Source of the DNA: Nematopogon swammerdamellus
Taxonomy: Eukaryota; Arthropoda; Insecta; Lepidoptera; Adelidae
Length of the DNA stretch: 64,000 nucleotides
Assembly (NCBI GenBank): GCA_946902875.1
Contig: OX336339.1
Span: forward strand, 20,367,349 to 20,431,348
Direction of reading: 5' to 3'
The translations under genes and the position numbers were made by a program. The notes under the pieces were generated by a model, which saw only the letters and a list, made by a program, of their open reading frames with translations, was not told where the DNA came from and searched no databases. Within the stretch, counting starts at the first letter, position 1, and each line of letters starts with the position of its first letter. This document shows, in pieces, positions 35,005 to 45,397 of the stretch.

Positions 35005-35713
35005 AAAAGAAACCGGCCAAGTGCGAGTCGAACTCGCGCACTGAGGGTTTCGTATCGCCATGTCATGGTCAGCGCCACTCACGCCATCGTGTTTATGAAA
35101 TACTTCATATTAGTTAAAATTCATGATTAGTTAAAATGTTTCCTACTATTTTCGGTAGATGGCGCGCGCGCATACACTTTTTAGTTTCTTCTATGGGAGC
35201 CCCGTGAATTTTTTACTTTTTCTTATTTTTATGTTATTCATTTATTCACACATATAATTACAATAATTTTACATATAATAAACTATACCTATTTATGCAA
35301 AAATTATATATTAAATTATTATAAAATAAATGGAGCTTCCACTATCGGCGGCGGAGCGAACCCAAGTTACCGATGGTCGGGTCCTAAAGTCCCTTATTTC
35401 TATTATTATTATTATTTGTTATATCGGCCATAATAACACAAATGTGTTATTATGGCCGATATAACAAATAATAATAATAATAGAAATAAGGGACTTTAGG
35501 ACCCGACCATCGGTAACTTGGGTTCGCCCCGCCGCCGATGGTGGAAGCTCCATTTATTTTATATTCTGTGAAAATTTCAACGGGCTAACTACTACGGTTC
35601 AAGAGATACAGCGCTCGGACAGACGCACAGACGGACGGACGGACAGACAGACAAAGAGACAAACAGACGAGTAGGCTTAGTAATAGGGTACCGTACCGGA
35701 TACGGAACCCTAA
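35005..35713 (-). mobile_element. Family C copy containing a long palindrome
   Basis: It starts 'aaaccggccaagtgcgagtc' and ends 'gtaccggatacggaacccta'. It includes 'ggcgcgcgcgcatacac' and GGAC/CAGA runs. A ~240-bp palindrome interrupts the usual 'ttattatttgttatatcggc' segment. Confidence 0.7.
35322..35561. repeat. Near-perfect ~240-bp palindrome
   Basis: The arms of about 115 bp meet at about 35441 ('acacaaatgtgt') with essentially no loop. One arm reads 'ggagcttccactatcggcgg' and the other is its complement with one or two differences. The palindrome duplicates the flanking family C sequence in inverted form. Confidence 0.92.
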
Positions 35714-35874
35714 TAAAACCCACCAATTTTTCCCGACTTCCGACACCACTGCTCAAGTGCTCAACTCTTAGCTAAGAGTATCTTCGCCTATATCAGTCAG
35801 CCTCAAGCAAGACTTTATAACGACATTAGCGACAATAGCGACAATCATGCATGGAATTAACTGAGTATGTTCCT

Positions 35875-36012
35875 TCGAGAGCGACGTGAATATGCACATG
35901 TCAGGCCGGCATGGCATTCGCAACCCCCGCATACGACCGAATGTCCATTCCATGGGCGTCGTTAGATACCTTTGGGTGGCTCAGCGCCGCATGTCGCGCT
36001 TTCAATAAAAAG
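35875..36012 (+). mobile_element. LINE family L 3' end
   Basis: 'tcaggccggcatggcattcg', 'cgcatacgaccgaatgtcc', then 'cgccgcatgtcgcgct' and an A-rich tail. Confidence 0.7.
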
Positions 36013-36149
36013 AAAAAGGTACCTACCCAATTTTATCATAGGCTAGAGGTGAAATATGTATAAATGACGTCACTAACCATGGGTAAATTTTATTATTAGA
36101 TAATATTTTTTTTCCTCTAGCAAATTTTATTGTAGATATTTTATTAAAC

Positions 36150-36485
36150 CGTGTGGGGTACCGTGTGGGGTCGGTACTTAAAAAGAATAGCCTCACTGCA
36201 TCTCTCCCCGTGCATGTCGTAAAAGGCGACTAAGGGATAAGGACAAGATGCCGTGCTAAAGAGCGACAGGCTCGCCACCTCTCACCTTGGCACGGTACTT
36301 CCACCGAGTCATGCAGCAGGTGGGTCTTCGTGCCTTACTTGCTGCTTGATCGATTGAATCTTGTTCGAATAATTTTCGAAACGTGGTGGTCGGTGTTGTG
36401 CTGTAATTTACTAGAGTTCTTGCAGCACAACACCGATTACTCTACTTACCCCGATTGTCGGGATTCAGCGTGTGTGATATGTATG
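36150..36485 (+). mobile_element. Family D SINE-like repeat
   Basis: It starts 'accgtgtggggtcggtactt', continues 'gactaagggataaggacaag' and 'accttggcacggtacttcc', and ends in the hairpin 'cggtgttgtgctg ... cagcacaacaccg'. Its 5' module is shared with SINE-A. A minus-strand copy lies at 55080-55335. Confidence 0.6.
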
Positions 36486-36489
36486 TATG

Positions 36490-36945
36490 TATATTTTATT
36501 AACATAGGTACTTCAAAAAAAGGAGTAGGCTCTTGATTAGTCGGAATCTTATTGTATGTATGTATATTCAGCGATAAATCTTTACCCAGTGCACCGATTT
36601 CGATGATTCCTTAAATTAAACTCTTAAACTCCTTAATTTGCGTAAGCATGAAAAATTGGTGAATAACAATAGGTATGTAACGCCAACCGATTTCGATGAT
36701 ACTTCAGGTGTTAAAGTCGGTGTTTATGTAAAAAGAGTAAATTTGTACAATACATTTTTTATGAAAGATCTGAAAGTACCGCAAGAGCATCGCATGCTGA
36801 AACTATGTGTGCTGAAATTAAGGTTTTATTTGAATATTTAAAAAATTTTATTGCAATGTTTATTCAAAAAAATATGCAATAGTGAAGAGCGAGATACGCT
36901 TTATTTCTTTGCAAAATTGCTGGTTAAAATATTATTAAGTTGTAC
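36490..36945. other. Unassigned stretch
   Basis: A 'gtatgtatgtatatt' microsatellite-like motif occurs at 36480-36495 and 36555-36570. The 67-codon frame 36638-36841 has no known motif. Confidence 0.4.
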
Positions 36946-36949
36946 AAAC

Positions 36950-37612
36950 CTTCGCCCCTTACTAGGTGGTAGGCTAAAATTGTAGCCGACTGGGTTGTTT
37001 TTTTTTTTTTTTTTTTTATGTAATCCGGTATGGGTGGCTGAGTCAGAGGGGCCAAAGCACATGCTCTGACTAGCCAATATCACCTCCGAGAAGGTAGGTG
37101 CCATACCGGAGACTTCCCTGGATTGCTGGCTATACTGGACTAGAGGAGAACACAACCGAGGTTGCTATGCGGCCATCTTACATCCTGTACGGTGGTACCA
37201 ACCCAGTCGGCTACAATTTGAGCCTACCACCTAGTAAGGGGCAAGGGAAGGGACCTACAGTTTTACACCGGTTCCGAACGGTGAAGCAGCAGGTGTAGGT
37301 ATGCACGTAAATTTTTTCGTCAGAAAAAACTCATTGGTACACGCCGGTTGGATTCGAACCTCGGACCTCCCGCACGAGAAGCCGATGCCCAAACCACTCG
37401 GTCACCCGCCGCTTTATTATTTGCGTTACCACCGTACTGGATGTAAGATGGCCGCATAGCAGCCTCGGTTGTGTTCTCCTCTAGTCCAGTATAGCCAGCA
37501 ATCCAGGGAAGTCTCCGGTATGGCACCTACCTTCTCGGAGGTGATATTGGCTGGTCGGAGCATGTGCTTTGGTCCCTCCGACTCAGCCATCCATACCAGA
37601 TTACATAAAAAA
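36950..37612 (+). mobile_element. SINE-B copy split by a second SINE-B
   Basis: The plus-orientation copy has its left part at 36950-36997 (ending 'gccgactgggttg') and its right part from about 37426 ('taccaccgtactggatg') to the A-rich tail at 37612. The intact order in other copies is 'gactgggttggtaccaccgt', so the break lies exactly in that phrase. Confidence 0.8.
36998..37425 (-). mobile_element. SINE-B, full-length copy nested inside the other
   Basis: The 3' T-run (36998-37016) is followed by the body, and then the tRNA-like head with 'ggttcgaatccaaccgg' and 'gtgaccgagtggtttggg' ending near 37412. It is the best-preserved copy in the window. Confidence 0.85.
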
Positions 37613-37614
37613 AT

Positions 37615-38040
37615 AAATTATACGAATATTTAATTTGCTTTCTACGTATGTATGTATAAATATCCATTCTCTACATCCATTCAAGGCACTCTAGCAATAA
37701 TGTTTCTAATGCCCTCTAGGCATGGCATGTAGAATAATGTGTAATTGGCTATAAAACGTTACAATTTTGCGTAACAGGATGCTTCAATGTGATTTCCTTA
37801 TTAGTAGCCTGTCCTAAATGGAGGTTCAACCAAAATTGCCTTTAATAGCCACGCAAATGGGGGCTCGGCCATTGTCTATCATCTACGCTACGCCCGCCGT
37901 GCCGAATTCGTTCCGTACTGGCAAGCCCCTGTTCTCAAAATACTTTGCCATGAAATATATATTTAAGTATATATAATTTTACTCTTTCTATTTTTTAAGT
38001 AAAAGTTTCAATTTTATTTAAAACACTTTATTATATCTAG
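37615..38040. other. Unassigned stretch
   Basis: Nothing recognised. Confidence 0.5.
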
Positions 38041-38046
38041 AATTGT

Positions 38047-38377
38047 TTATGATTCAATGGGCAAATGTAGATGCTGTTTTGCTTTATTACTTCCGAACTG
38101 GATGGCAGTGCTCGAGATCGAAGCCTCAGGCGCAGCCAATTTCACCCCCGCGGAGGTGCCAGGCCGGCTTGAAGGCGGACCAATGTCGCTGTAGATAGTG
38201 GGATTGTAGGAATAGGGAAAGATATTTCCCGCAAGCCCGTTCCATAACTTTGCAGTGCGACACAAGAACGATTTAGAGAATCGTGCAGTTCGAAGACCTC
38301 TTCTGTCGACTACAAAGGGCTGATACGCGAGGATGTGGCGGGATGTGCGAATGCGAACAGGAGGAGGAGGGACGATG
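38047..38377 (-). pseudogene. LINE reverse transcriptase C-terminal fragment
   Basis: On the minus strand the open frame reads VPPPPVRIRTSRHILAYQPF then VVDRRGLRTARFSKS, and FLCRTAKLWNGLAGNIFP then YSYNPTIY. It stops at 38047. It is the same protein region as 34197-34412 but from another subfamily. After NPTIY the frame departs from the usual FKRRIN and becomes Ser/Pro-rich, so the true end is altered or replaced. Both ends are truncated. Confidence 0.7.
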
Positions 38378-38399
38378 TTACAATTTCATACGAATTATT

Positions 38400-40005
38400 T
38401 TGTTATACTAGTTTTTAGCCTCCTATGTTTCTTTCCCGAGATCGTCTCTCCAGCGGATTCCTCAGGCAGCGACTGAGGCTGGCTATCTAACGCGGGAAGG
38501 TAGCTGGGGGAATTGGGGACACTCAGCGCCCTCTCGTAGGACAGGATGGAGGAGGTATTCTTTTTTGTGGTGTAATAGTAGTTATTAGGGTTTTTATTTG
38601 TTAATTTTAGCTAGTTTTAAGTTATCTTCATATATTACTAATCCGTATTCAATTATACACAAATGACGTTGTGTAGGTATCATTGAATACGGATAATAAT
38701 AATTGTTAATGTTAAACCATGTTTGAACAATATTTGTACCTATAAATAATATAGGAAAAAAAAAACTAGGAATCTTGGTCCATTGCAGTAGAACATGCTG
38801 TATGTATAGTCGTGCATGTAGAAGAATTCGAATAGGGAGCTCGATAGTTGCATCATTTTCTATTGCTCTTGATCAACTTTCCTTGATATTTCCTTCGTGT
38901 TTCGTAGTCGAGTTTTATACAATTTTTATTTTATTTTTTACACTTTACCGACGACAACTGCGCGTACTAATTAAGCAGCCACTATTTACATCTCACTTGC
39001 AATGAGCATTGTGTAGTACAAAAGGTTTATCAATCTTCGAATCTCATACTAAATAATGACCAAGAATCGTATTACAAGATTATAGCATGCATCGTGAATA
39101 TTATTTCGTCAGTATTACACAGCACCATCACGCGAGTCGCACGAAGGGGTGGCCGTGAGAATAGACTGGTCGAATATTCTCGGGTTACAAATAATAATCC
39201 CCGACGAGGGAGGTAACTTGTGTTTATGGATTTCTCCTAAGAATAGCGTATGCTGACCAAAATATTCATGTGTATTTACTTTTATATGGTAGAACAAATT
39301 GTGACAAGTTCGAGTGCAGTCTAATTGTCATATGAATGATCAATAAACAATACAATACAATACTTGTTACAATACAATACCGCGGCCACATATGTAGGCT
39401 GCGTCTGACTCGAATTTCAAGAAGTTTACCACCAATGTTACTCACCTAAAAGATTCAGTTTTAATATATGTAATACTTCATCTATCAGCGCAGGTTGATA
39501 GCTATTTGAAAACACGATTTGATGAACTTTGCTCGATAGAAAAAATCATGAATATGCCTTTGAATTTTGTTGCAACGTAACCAAATCAAGGCTTTGGAAA
39601 AAATATATTTTATTTGTTGAATATATATCTTAATCCGTAACTTTTTACTTTTTTGTTTCGATTCGTAGTTTTGGAATAAAAAAATAAAAACCGAATTTTT
39701 GATTGATTGATTGTGTTACATCCTTCTCCAACCAGCGAAAGCGGCGTCTTGAAAGAGGAGCACGGGTGAATATGGGTTGACAGGGCCTTAAGTGTCGTGA
39801 TGTTAAGTGGAAGCGCTGCTGGCGGCGTTTTGTCCATACAAACTTGTTCTCGTATTTACTGTCTGTATTATAATAACAATATTGCACTTATGCCACTTAA
39901 TGTGTGGTAAGGACGGACTTATTGCCTTAGGCAATTTTCTCCAATCAATCGGGTGGACCTACCAATTTACATGACACCCTCACCGTGGAGCTGGTGAGGG
40001 TATAT
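38400..40005. other. Unassigned stretch of 1.6 kb
   Basis: 'aatacaatac' pentamer repeats lie at about 39350-39380. No gene or known family is recognised. Confidence 0.45.
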
Positions 40006-40009
40006 TTTT

Positions 40010-40118
40010 TTAATAAAAAAAAAACAATGGGTACACGCCACCGACCGGACTCGAACCTCGGACCTCTCGCAAGAGACGCCGACGACGACGCCGAGACAAC
40101 TCGCCCACCCGCCGCTCT
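40010..40118 (-). mobile_element. SINE-B tRNA-like head only
   Basis: It contains 'gaggttcgagtccggtcgg' with extra CGA/CGC triplets where the A-box side would be. The A-box is degraded. Confidence 0.6.
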
Positions 40119-40119
40119 T

Positions 40120-41290
40120 CAAGGAATAGAAAAGAGAAGAGAAGATAGAGTTTGTAAAATTTAACTTCGGACCCCACTGCGCTAAGTCTATATCTAATAA
40201 ATAATGCTTTAAATAACCGTCGGCAAACTCTGTACAATTTATTTTCTCTGATCATCGATCAATTTCGACAATACTACTCATCCCCTGTAAGAGATGGCGT
40301 GATGTTGAAGTACGAGTATCTCTCCGAAAAGGTCGCCTGAAATATTTTGAATTTTGACGTATTTCTCGCCTAAAACGTGCAGCAGGTTTTTTGCATCCTT
40401 ACTCCAGGGTTCGAAAATGTTCATTGATTTTATCTCTACTATTTCCTGTTACTGACAAGCTTGACTAAAGTATGTACCTACAGCATAGTCAGCTTTAGTA
40501 ATATCTCCAAAGACGACCCACCCTTATCAAATAATTGTTTCTTTATTCGCAAACCGCTCTTGAACCCTCTCGGATAAGTATAAAGCCTACCCGTAACAAT
40601 GCCAATCAATGAAACATGAAATCCAACGAAGTACGTTCATTCGTTCAAAGCATCACATCTTATGTTCCATCTTCAATCGACTTTAGATTTTATATCTCTT
40701 TGACAGAGCTCATTTTGGCGTGTGTAACGTGACTGACTGCACGGTGTTTTTGTACAGATTTTTGGCATTGTTAAATCGAAGATGGCCAATCGGTTCCACC
40801 ACCTCTCGAGAGTTCGTTGAAACGTGCCTAATGTAATGCTCCAATGTCTTTCTTTAAGGAGGGTTTTCTAGTGCGTGGAGATGTAAAAGTTAGTTCGTTT
40901 GCAGAAACTCTTTCCACTCGAGATGCTGAGTAAGGTCGGCAGCCATAAACATAATTATTTATAGGTATAAGGTAGTTTTTACGTTTTGGTTGCACAAATA
41001 ATTTTACACGCACTAAGAAGTGAAATTTGTTTTTCCATGCAAATAACAATAAGTAACAACAATATCCGTTCCACACATTAAAATACAATAATTTATAACT
41101 ACAAAATACAAAATATGTGACCATTGTAAAAAAATTAATAAAAAATAATTATTTACAGTTTCAAATATAATAAATGTCCGAAGCACGCCCGAAGTGTGTT
41201 TGAAATATTTAGTTTGTCTCGTCAGCTTCAGTGTGACCACACAAAAATAAAATTATACTTGGTTTCTTTGGAAGTAATCATCCTTGAGTA
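40120..41290. other. Unassigned stretch of 1.2 kb
   Basis: No repeat family or coding signal recognised. Confidence 0.5.
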
Positions 41291-41377
41291 TAGCACAGTG
41301 CCCGACAGGAATGCGGTGTACGCAACAGTTTTTTATTTACCTTTATTAAACTGGCAACTTTCATTTCATAATATCGT

Positions 41378-41551
41378 ACAGTACACAGCATTAAATAAGT
41401 ATAATCGAGGTTTCGAAAGAGCCGGCTGTAGAGCGTCGTCCCTTTCGCACAGAGACGTGCGAGTTAGTGCGATAGGGACGACGCTCTGTAACCGAATGGA
41501 CTCTTTCTAATCCTCGATGTTCACTGTTTACTGCCGCGTACTGTGTTGTAT
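41378..41551. mobile_element. Palindromic MITE (family M1)
   Basis: The left arm (41378-41449) runs from 'gtacagtacacagcattaaa' to 'agcgtcgtccctttcgcac'. The right arm (41467-41551) is its diverged complement, ending 'gcgtactgtgttgta'. A split copy lies at 46712-46828 plus 49228-49285. Confidence 0.65.
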
Positions 41552-41558
41552 TGACTAA

Positions 41559-41693
41559 GGCCCACTTGTACCAACACGAGTTTAAAGTTAAGTAGCGAAT
41601 TATGGATTTAAACGCGGTTCCCACAGTCAACGGGTGCTAGCTTAACGAGTTAAACTGGTTTATATATTAAATTTGTGTTGGTGCAAGTGGGCC
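41559..41693. mobile_element. Short MITE with GGCCCACTTG termini
   Basis: The 135-bp element starts GGCCCACTTGTACCAACAC and ends GTGTTGGTGCAAGTGGGCC, nearly perfect inverted ends of 19-20 bp. No clear target duplication is seen ('taa' and 'aaa' flanks). Confidence 0.75.
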
Positions 41694-41723
41694 AAAGTAT
41701 GTAATGACACTATTCAATAGGTA

Positions 41724-41877
41724 TAGCGCGGTTTTCTCAACCGTTCACTTCGAAAGAATGCTGCGCGCACCCTCCGCTCTCCGCCGCCACCGCAATTGCC
41801 CGTCATTACGGTGGCGGCGGAGAGCGGAGGGAGCGCGCCGCATTCTTTCGAAGTGAACGGTTGAGAAAACCGCGCTA
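41724..41877. mobile_element. Snapback MITE with TA duplication
   Basis: Two arms of about 69 bp are almost perfect inverted copies ('tagcgcggttttctcaaccg' and complement) around a loop of about 15 bp. TA flanks both sides (41722-41723 and 41878-41879), as in Tc1/mariner-type insertions. The arms are GC-rich ('ctccgctctccgccgcc'). Confidence 0.85.
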
Positions 41878-41879
41878 TA

Positions 41880-42515
41880 TACGGTCACACATACGGTTTC
41901 ATTAAAAAATTGATTTACAATTTAATTTCATTTGAACTCTTTGTAATTTTATTCTATAGGAAAAAGACCTAGAAAGGGAGACCAAATACCAAGAATTTTC
42001 TCAAAATATTGCCGCAAGCATCAAGATTTCGCTGGCCGCGAGCGTGTTTTTCTCCAGAAAAAATATTTCACAAATATTACGAATAGAATCTTCATAAACG
42101 GAATTCTTTTATATAATCCTTTCGCGTATAGAGACCGAAAGGGAGAAAGGGCGAAGGATAATTCCAACCCTCTCGCGATTATTTTTGTGAACGTTTCGCC
42201 CTTAATTAGGATATTTTTGAGGGTCCGCTCGCAGGATGTAATATAAGACATTTTGCGTTTATGCTAATACGAACGTTTCCTCATACGAAGGGGAAATTCG
42301 AATAAGTGGCTTATTTGTTTTTTTGTTAGGGCGGGGTAATATTACCTGCTTTGCCTATTCATAAATATGTATCTGCGTGCTTTGTTCTGGTTATTTAAAG
42401 CAGATAATCGTTAGTGGCTCTTGACTGAAGCTCCGTAATCGGCATTATCCGAGTTGAAACGAAGATTTAAGGCAACGATCTTAAGGCCTTGGATTGAGAT
42501 TCATTTTTGTCTGTC
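41880..42515. other. Unassigned stretch
   Basis: The 76-codon minus-strand frame 42021-42251 has no recognised motif. Confidence 0.45.
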
Positions 42516-42524
42516 AAAAATAGA

Positions 42525-42640
42525 CTATTTTCTTTCCTAAAGTACCTAGTGTTCCGTTAAAATAATCTTCGGACATCGCTATAATCTGATTGGTCACACA
42601 GTAAGCGTATGTACCAGCTTCTATATATAACTAAGTTCAT
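42525..42640. repeat. Direct repeat, first copy
   Basis: 'tttctttcctaaagtaccta' to 'ctataatctgattggtca' recurs at 43050-43190 with the same order. The copies are separated by LINE ends and a 'cccccgacccc' family fragment. Confidence 0.85.
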
Positions 42641-42644
42641 TTGT

Positions 42645-42712
42645 CCATGGGCGTTGTTAGAGACCTTATGGGGTAGCTCGGAGCCACATCATACATGCCG
42701 CGATTTTAATAA
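42645..42712 (+). mobile_element. LINE family L 3' terminus
   Basis: 'ccatgggcgttgttagagac' through 'gccacatcatacatgccgcg' to an A-run. It is slightly rearranged compared with other copies. Confidence 0.6.
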
Positions 42713-42719
42713 AAAAAAG

Positions 42720-42796
42720 GTTAGGTACGGCGTTAGGTGGCGTGCCTTGGGAGAGGCCTATGTCCAGCAGTGGACCGATGCAGGCTGATGATGATA
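42720..42796 (+). pseudogene. RTE-clade LINE C-terminus with TGA tail
   Basis: The frame reads ALGEAYVQQWTDAG and stops, then a short TGA repeat. 'GEAYVQQWT' followed by (TGA)n is the characteristic 3' end of lepidopteran RTE-type LINEs. The rest of the element is missing. Confidence 0.75.
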
Positions 42797-42884
42797 TATG
42801 TGATATGACTTGGTGCGAGTAACTTCAACGACCGATTGCTTTAAAATCTGTGTCTGTAGAAACAATTAAAAAAAATTAATTACT

Positions 42885-43035
42885 AACTTAAAAACCCCCG
42901 ACCCCTTAAAACTTCAAAAATAATTTCCATTTAGTTACTTAGAGTCCGGGGACCGCTAAGTAAATACCCGTGCAGACAGAGAGACACACAGACAGACGGA
43001 TACGTCAAACTTATAACACACCTCCTTTTGCGTTG
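42885..43035. mobile_element. Fragment of the 'cccccgacccc' dispersed repeat
   Basis: It starts 'aaaacccccgaccccttaaa', has 'ggggaccgctaagtaaa' and a GACA run. Related pieces lie at 31840 and 63710-63985. Confidence 0.5.
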
Positions 43036-43049
43036 GGGTTTAAAAAGTA

Positions 43050-43190
43050 GACGATTTTCTTTCCTAAAGTACCTAGTGTTCCCGTGATAATCTTTCGCCA
43101 TCGCTATAATCTGATTGGTCAGACAGTACATGTATGTACCTACCTGCTTCTATATAATATATTATTATATAACTAACTTCACTTGGGATA
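43050..43190. repeat. Direct repeat, second copy
   Basis: The partner of 42525-42640, with an added 'tatataatatattattatat' microsatellite expansion. Confidence 0.85.
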
Positions 43191-43194
43191 ACAG

Positions 43195-44350
43195 TGGCTT
43201 AGCCCGCAGGACCTGTCATGAGAACATTGTAAAGTCACTTGCAGAAAACATCGACACTTAGAAGGTTGAAATTTATTTTAGGTATATGCACATGCACAAG
43301 CCATATTTATTGAGGAACAAAAATAATACAGTTACTGGTGTAAACTCTCTTTAAATCGGTTTAATGGCAGTTTTTGAGTAAATCAGACGAAAGCAAGCAC
43401 ATTCTCAAATTTTGTTATTTGGACCATACTACTGGGCCCCTATACCAAGTGGCATGATGTAACACAAAATAAACCTAAATTAATCTAAAAATACAAATTA
43501 ACTTTTAAGTAAAAACATCTCCACTAGTTCAGTAAAGCGAGGCTGCTGTGGTCCCCAGAATACGTATGGCGTTCCCTATTTGAATTTCTAGACTTATGCG
43601 GCGTATGAAGAAAGCCTTGGTCACACACGTCACGACTTATCATATACATAGCAATTTTCTGATGTTTTCAGCAAAAGCCCACGCGTCCGGTGACCACGCA
43701 CCAAAGGTTTCTTTCAACCCCAAAACCTAGAAATTCCAACAGGTCTTTTAGGGAACCATAAATTTTATAAAAGGTTGAAAATGATTTTAATATTTTTGAA
43801 ACTCATGTTTTATTTACACATTAGGTAATGTGACAAAGCAATATGGCTCAAAAGTGGTTTTGGACATATGCAGTTGATTTTCCTCTCAATTTATTAGCTC
43901 GTCGTTCCGTCACTCTACCAATTAGTATACCAGGATTACAGGAGAGCCAGCAGGACTTATGTGCTGCTCACCTTATGTTACACTAGTAGCGGAGTCAAAA
44001 TAGTTTTTTTAACAATAATATTATTATTTTCTTAGTTGTTCGTGCCAATTTTTTGACTCAGCGTCACGATGTAGGAAACATCTTCCTTCTTCCTTTCTAC
44101 ATCGTCGTGCTCGCTCAGAGCAACATGTAGAGAAAATGCAAAAAAATGTTTTTTTCTTCAAATTTATTTCCTACCTTAAAATCCTCCTATGGTGAAAAAC
44201 TATATTTCTGGCACTCACGTAATCCACATAGCAACATAGCTAAGTTTCGGTTATTTCGGGTATATTAAGTAAATAAATAGTGTTTATAATCTTAATCATA
44301 AGCATCACCTTTATTACGTTCTCTCGTTTCTTGATAACTGATTTGTACTA
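43195..44350. other. Unassigned stretch
   Basis: A small imperfect hairpin lies at 44064-44110 ('cacgatgtaggaaa' and 'tttctacatcgtcgtg'). Nothing else is recognised. Confidence 0.45.
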
Positions 44351-44354
44351 ATAT

Positions 44355-44455
44355 TTTGCTAAACGTGGTGGTCGATGTTGTGCTGTAATTCACCAGAGTT
44401 CTTGCAGCACGACACAGATTAGTCTGCTAATCCGATTCTCGTGATGCGTAATCGT
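44355..44455 (+). mobile_element. Family D 3' part
   Basis: 'aaacgtggtggtcgatgttg', with the internal hairpin partner 'gcagcacgacac'. Confidence 0.55.
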
Positions 44456-45389
44456 AAGTAAGTATTAGATATGTAGTTTGAGCTATTTGAGTATTAAGGG
44501 TTGTGTGTTCGCTTGAATGTTAAATTATATTCTAGTCACCGCCTTACGGACGACCAGGACACGACCCAGCGAAGTGTCTGACCAGTTCTTATTCGCTGTG
44601 ATAATCCAACTGGCGGACGTGTTTCTTCCAGTACCGGCAGTCGCCGGGGACGATGTCGAGCAAGGGGTTCTAATTCGCTAATTTCTACACCACACAGGCA
44701 GTGGCAGCAGAGAGAGACTGCGGTAAGCGCCAGCAGCAGTAGCGGCTTCGATGACGCTGGCCCCTAGCATGCATTCGGTCACTGCGACCGCCCAAACTTA
44801 GGGCGGACAAAGTGACCGCTCTTCGCCGCCAGCCAGGCGGCCGCGGCGAATTTTTTTATAAAGGGTGGACAAAGTGACGGCAGGACTCGCGGAGAAGCCG
44901 CGCAAAAAAGACCGGTTGCGGTATGAAAGTCTTCCGACTAATACTTCTTCCTTCGCAGATTTCATATTCTATACTAGTAGATTGAAACTAGATTTTTGCG
45001 TTCTTTATGAACAGGGAGCGCGTCACTTCGTTAAAACTTCATAAAGCCTAAAATGTATGTACCTACTTGCCAATGTATGTAGATAGTACCTATGTATATA
45101 CCTAGATAAAATATATCCTAGCTAGACGTACATTATAAGGTGGCGGGGTTTCCAACCAGTGGTTTTGGTCGCGACAGCGCGTGATTCGATTAGTCCTAGA
45201 GCGAGGCACTGTCGGGACCAGAGGTTGACGACCTCTGGCCGCGACCTTTATACTAACGAGCGACGGACCACTAGCTAATAGATTCTTATTGTTTGGGAAA
45301 ATTGCAAACGCCACATTGATATATTTTTTGTAAGGTTTAGAGAAGCATTTAGTTATATTATTCCTCCAAATTTACATGACTAATCAATC
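44456..45389. other. Unassigned stretch with a GC-rich region
   Basis: 44530-44920 is GC-rich. It carries the phrase 'ggacaaagtgac' twice (44809 and 44864), with 'ggtcactgcgaccgccc' in inverse relation. It could be a LINE 5' region, but no frame confirms this. Confidence 0.35.
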
Positions 45390-45397
45390 ATTATAAG

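Noticed and set aside
37320..37412. tRNA gene on the minus strand
   Set aside because: It has A- and B-box-like sequences but no complete cloverleaf or 3' end, continues into the SINE body and occurs in several copies with the same body.
44064..44110. microRNA precursor
   Set aside because: The stem is only about 14 bp with an offset and a large loop, shorter than expected for a pre-miRNA.
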